Shown in pieces: positions 56,611-64,000 of a DNA stretch of 64,000 nt; position 1 is the first letter of the stretch; each line of letters begins with the position of its first letter. The notes below the pieces were generated by a model that saw only the letters and a program-made list of their open reading frames with translations, searched no databases and was not told the DNA's origin. The position numbers and the translations under genes are program-made. The stretch spans positions 38,501 to 102,500 of the forward strand of contig JAODUO010000971.1 of NCBI GenBank assembly GCA_025642075.2. The letters are read 5' to 3'. The DNA comes from Ridgeia piscesae. Lineage: Eukaryota; Annelida; Polychaeta; Sabellida; Siboglinidae.

Positions 56611-57907
56611 AAAAATCTAAAAAATACTCCCATTCTATGTAGCAATCAATACTCCAGCCAAAATATGGAACACTGCCTCAGAAATTCTCCAGCATCACCC
56701 ACCTAAAATTTTCAATGTCATGCCCCATAGCAATATATTGCTGAAGCTTTGGTTGAGCTGTACCAGACATATTCACCTTGTTCCGGTGTCTATGTTGACT
56801 GGGGACGTGTACTTTATAACGTATACTTAACGATCAAGAAAACCACCAACTTAAACCCATGTTACACTCTATGATATGATTTTATAATGTAGCACCTTTA
56901 TATACATGAAGTGTCAGATAAAATTCACTTTCCTGTATCATTCTCATACTAAATGGAAATTTGTACATGATTATATTCAAGATGAAATATATTGATACCA
57001 GGTAACCTCAAATCAATCAGAGTGGTAGCAAAGGTTGAATGCTTTTTTGCAGATTTTCATAGCAAATGCAAGGCAATCAAAATTTGTTGAAATGGATACA
57101 TCAGATTTTGGTAAATAAAGATGAAGGACATTTATCAAGTTTGGAAAATAATATCATGCACATACATGGAGTATGGCATATAGGATAAATGTTATGTACT
57201 ATATTCAAATGTAGCATTCCTGTTTGGAAAAAGTTTCAGAAATGGAGGTTACTGCATGTTGACCTAAAATAATTCACTTGATATATATTTCAGTATCTGC
57301 TTGGCTAAATTAAAATACATACAAAAAGATCACATTCGTACTCCACTATGTTTGCACCTAGGGGTCACACAACTGGCAAGATTATTTCTGTTCTATTACA
57401 ATTTTTTAAAATACTTCATCTCAGCTTAATCATATGCCTGTTAAATAGTGTTATTTTACACTTACAAAAATCTTGATTTTATATTTGGTATACTACCCAT
57501 CATTAGCTCTTACATTACTTTAGAATCTATTATAGTTCGTCACATTAATGTCTATGAAATATATTAAACTAGGCAATGAATCTATTAATTGCCTATCACT
57601 ACAACAGATAACTTCTAGTAAACACCATAATTATGGTTTATGGACTTATGTATGCCAAATGAAACAGAGTTGGAGAAACTATGTAATTTTGGGAATATAT
57701 TAATATAGACCTGGATGTTTTAGTCACACAAAAGGTTATCGTATTATGAAACAGTAAAACAATTAACATTAAAACAATATCGATCTCTTAAGTTTAACTA
57801 CTGAGCAAATCACCACTACTACGAAATAATGTAATGTAACTATTAATAAACAGATATGTTGCATGTAACAAAGTTACTCATTTATACATAACCATTTAAA
57901 TTATGAA

Positions 57908-58110
57908 ACTGATCAACTTACACATTAGGAGACTGAGACTGATCAACTTACACATTAGAAGACTGAGACTGATCAACTTACACATTAGAAGACTGAGACT
58001 GATCAACTTACACATTAGAAGACTGAGACTGATCAACTTACACATTAGAAGACTGAGACTGATCAACTTACACATTAGAAGACTGAGACTGATCAACTTA
58101 CACATTAGGA
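57908..58110. repeat. 30-bp minisatellite, 6.8 units
   Basis: The unit ACTGATCAACTTACACATTA plus GAAGACTGAG is almost perfectly conserved. Because 30 is divisible by three, both strands have long open frames, which I regard as artefacts. Confidence 0.95.
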
Positions 58111-59442
58111 TGCTTTACATTACATAATATGGCTTCACAAAGTTAAATACAATGTACATAGTTCTAACAAAATGCTTGCAATAAACTGAAACTATAAAAT
58201 ATTTGCTATTTTGTATTGTCATGCTTATAAGGTGAGCTAAAACACTGCGTTTGCTTTTGTAAATAAAAACATTGTGGTAGTTTCTTATATTAAAAACATA
58301 TAAAAAGCAATGCAAAATTTATGTATACATTGTCAACAACCAAAATAAATTGTTTACTGTAAACGTCAGTCTGACTAAAAACACCACACATCCATAAAAC
58401 AATATTACGCATATAACTAAAACATGTACATTCTGAATGCAAATTATTAAAACAACGAAACCACCCTGTTGTTACAACAGTCACATCACTGACACAAAGG
58501 TATTATAAATTATTAATGCGTAAACAGAGTCATAACAGATGTCCGAATTACTGCTTAGGGTTAAATAAAAAAAATTGCCCCGTTTTTCCAATTTAAATAA
58601 AAAAAACTATTCCCACTCACAGTATTATCAATCTATTTGTTCAGCTTGCATAGGAGAAAATTGTGGGCGATTGCTATTTATTTGGCCTCCGGTAATTGAA
58701 AATTTTCTCACGCGGGCATTTGTCACAAACAATAATGGCACATTGAAATTTGAGAATATTTCAAAATTTTCATGGACAATTCATGCTTTTCCACAAGCAT
58801 TTCCCCACATTTAGCTGAAGTTGACACCTAAAAATAAACTATCATCCATAAATTTCATTCATGTTTTAGAAAATATTTCTGAGCATTAACTACATTCAGA
58901 AATTTTTTGGTTCAATCTGTCAGAAAATCCATGATTTTGTCTTGCTGCGGATCCACATTGTGGCATAAAAACATGTGATAAACTCGTCACTTTCCATTTT
59001 CACACACACAATATATACGACAACACATTTGTACCAATTGTTGCATTGTGGCAAGGTACATGTGACCTTCCGCTGTGCAATTGCTCTCTTTAAACATTTA
59101 TAGACAATATGGTCATACCAGTGCATCTTTACGTGACCTTATTAAAAAAAATGTTGAACATTTGTTAAGTGATTAATCTCAAGTGCATTAGGCCATGATA
59201 CAGCTTAGGAAACCAAAGAACAGCAGAACATAAATGCTGATATTGCGTAATTTGGAAATGATATGGAAATGGGGTGTATTCTGTTGGGAAAACATTACTA
59301 AATATTCTTCAAGATGGTTTATATCCGTGTGAGGGAAAACCCAGTTGCATCACAGATGATTATAACCACCTAGAACCATATAGTAGACAGACTCAGATAG
59401 GTAGGGTGTGAAAGTGGTGGTTATGGAGAGGAACATGGAGAA

Positions 59443-59480
<38 letters not shown>

Positions 59481-59810
59481 CAGGAAGCGTAAACAATCAA
59501 GAGGAGGCAACGAAAGGTGATGTATGTGTAATGACATCACCCATCACAGTGACTCAACCCTGCGTGACAAAATTCATAAATGTATGACAGTTTGTCTAAT
59601 CTTTGGAAATATATAAAAGAAATATGCAATGATCTTTTGAGAAGTGGTGGCTTTCTCTTGACAAATACCGAGTCTCAGACTCAATGGAAGACGACGCATT
59701 CTTAGTCCGTTGGCACCAAGCAATTCATGGCAGCTGCCTTATGTCGCTAAATCACAAGCATGGACAGACACTGTGTCATGTAGCTGACATGGTCAGTCCA
59801 CTGCGGTCAC

Positions 59811-63763
<3,953 letters not shown>

Positions 63764-64000
63764 CTAGTGGAGAAATGCAGACCCTCAGGATGGAATTTTT
63801 ACATACAACTGGTTAAGAACAGAAAATTCACAAAACTGTCAGGAAGAAAAGTGACCGAGACGGGGGCATACGTCCAGATCGTCTCTGATGTGATAGTTAG
63901 AAAGCAACAAAGTGCATTTTTGGTTTAACTTATGTTTAATTTAAATATGTTATCATTTATCATGAACAATGAAATAAGCACAGTGAAGTTTGTGGCACAC
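63764..64000. other. Intron of the SLC25 gene running off the window
   Basis: No further SLC25 exon is seen between the acceptor at 63764 and the right edge, so the next upstream exon is outside. Nothing else is recognised. Confidence 0.6.

Larger units (their letters stand above)
55420..59810. other. Downstream of the SLC25 gene; tandem repeats only
   Basis: (TA)n lies at 55650-55702 and 59449-59476. Two minisatellites are listed separately (56400-56610 and 57908-58110). On the minus strand an AATAAA-like word near 58676-58682 is a possible SLC25 polyadenylation signal. No gene is recognised. Confidence 0.45.

Noticed and set aside
57896..58127. Open frames on both strands with a 10-residue repeat
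   Set aside because: They are a by-product of a 30-bp minisatellite whose length is a multiple of three.

Overview
The window looks like nuclear DNA of an AT-rich, repeat-rich marine invertebrate, most likely a lophotrochozoan and probably a mollusc. Genes are split by GT-AG introns, CpG-rich islands are few, microsatellites are abundant, and tRNA-headed SINEs and LINE fragments lie between the genes. Species cannot be read from the sequence alone.

Four protein-coding genes can be supported. PDSS2 (+, 14906-20504, 6 exons, 419 aa) encodes the non-catalytic subunit of the polyprenyl-diphosphate synthase for ubiquinone side chains. An ankyrin-repeat protein with a C-terminal SOCS box (-, 24478-26667) has one large coding exon; its 5' end appears to be spliced to an unseen exon. 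ATG5 (-, 37650-46703, 7 exons, 272 aa) is the autophagy conjugation protein and keeps its ATG12-acceptor lysine. A mitochondrial carrier of the SLC25A14/SLC25A30 type (-, 59811 to beyond the right edge) has its last six exons here, including a 39-nt terminal exon. All splice phases in PDSS2, ATG5 and the carrier join in frame. The genes are not an operon and do not share an obvious pathway. PDSS2 and ATG5 are also neighbours on human chromosome 6q21, so the linkage may be ancient.

The rest is repeats and mobile-element remains. At 1227-2784 there is a broken Ulp1/C48-type cysteine protease ORF. Two diverged copies of a 4.8-kb interspersed unit (3763-8544 and 49498-55419) carry a LINE reverse-transcriptase fragment and a purine-rich tract. 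The second copy is interrupted by a 2.26-kb terminal-inverted-repeat element (51867-54127) whose ends carry arrays of a GGCCCAG-type motif; it also contains two exon-like segments. Other elements are a TTAA-flanked MITE, at least five SINE copies in two groups, two more LINE fragments and several long hairpins. Two long minisatellites sit inside introns: a 58-bp array in PDSS2 intron 4, and a 71/67-bp higher-order array containing TTAGGG in ATG5 intron 1. I saw no rRNA gene, functional tRNA gene or CRISPR array.
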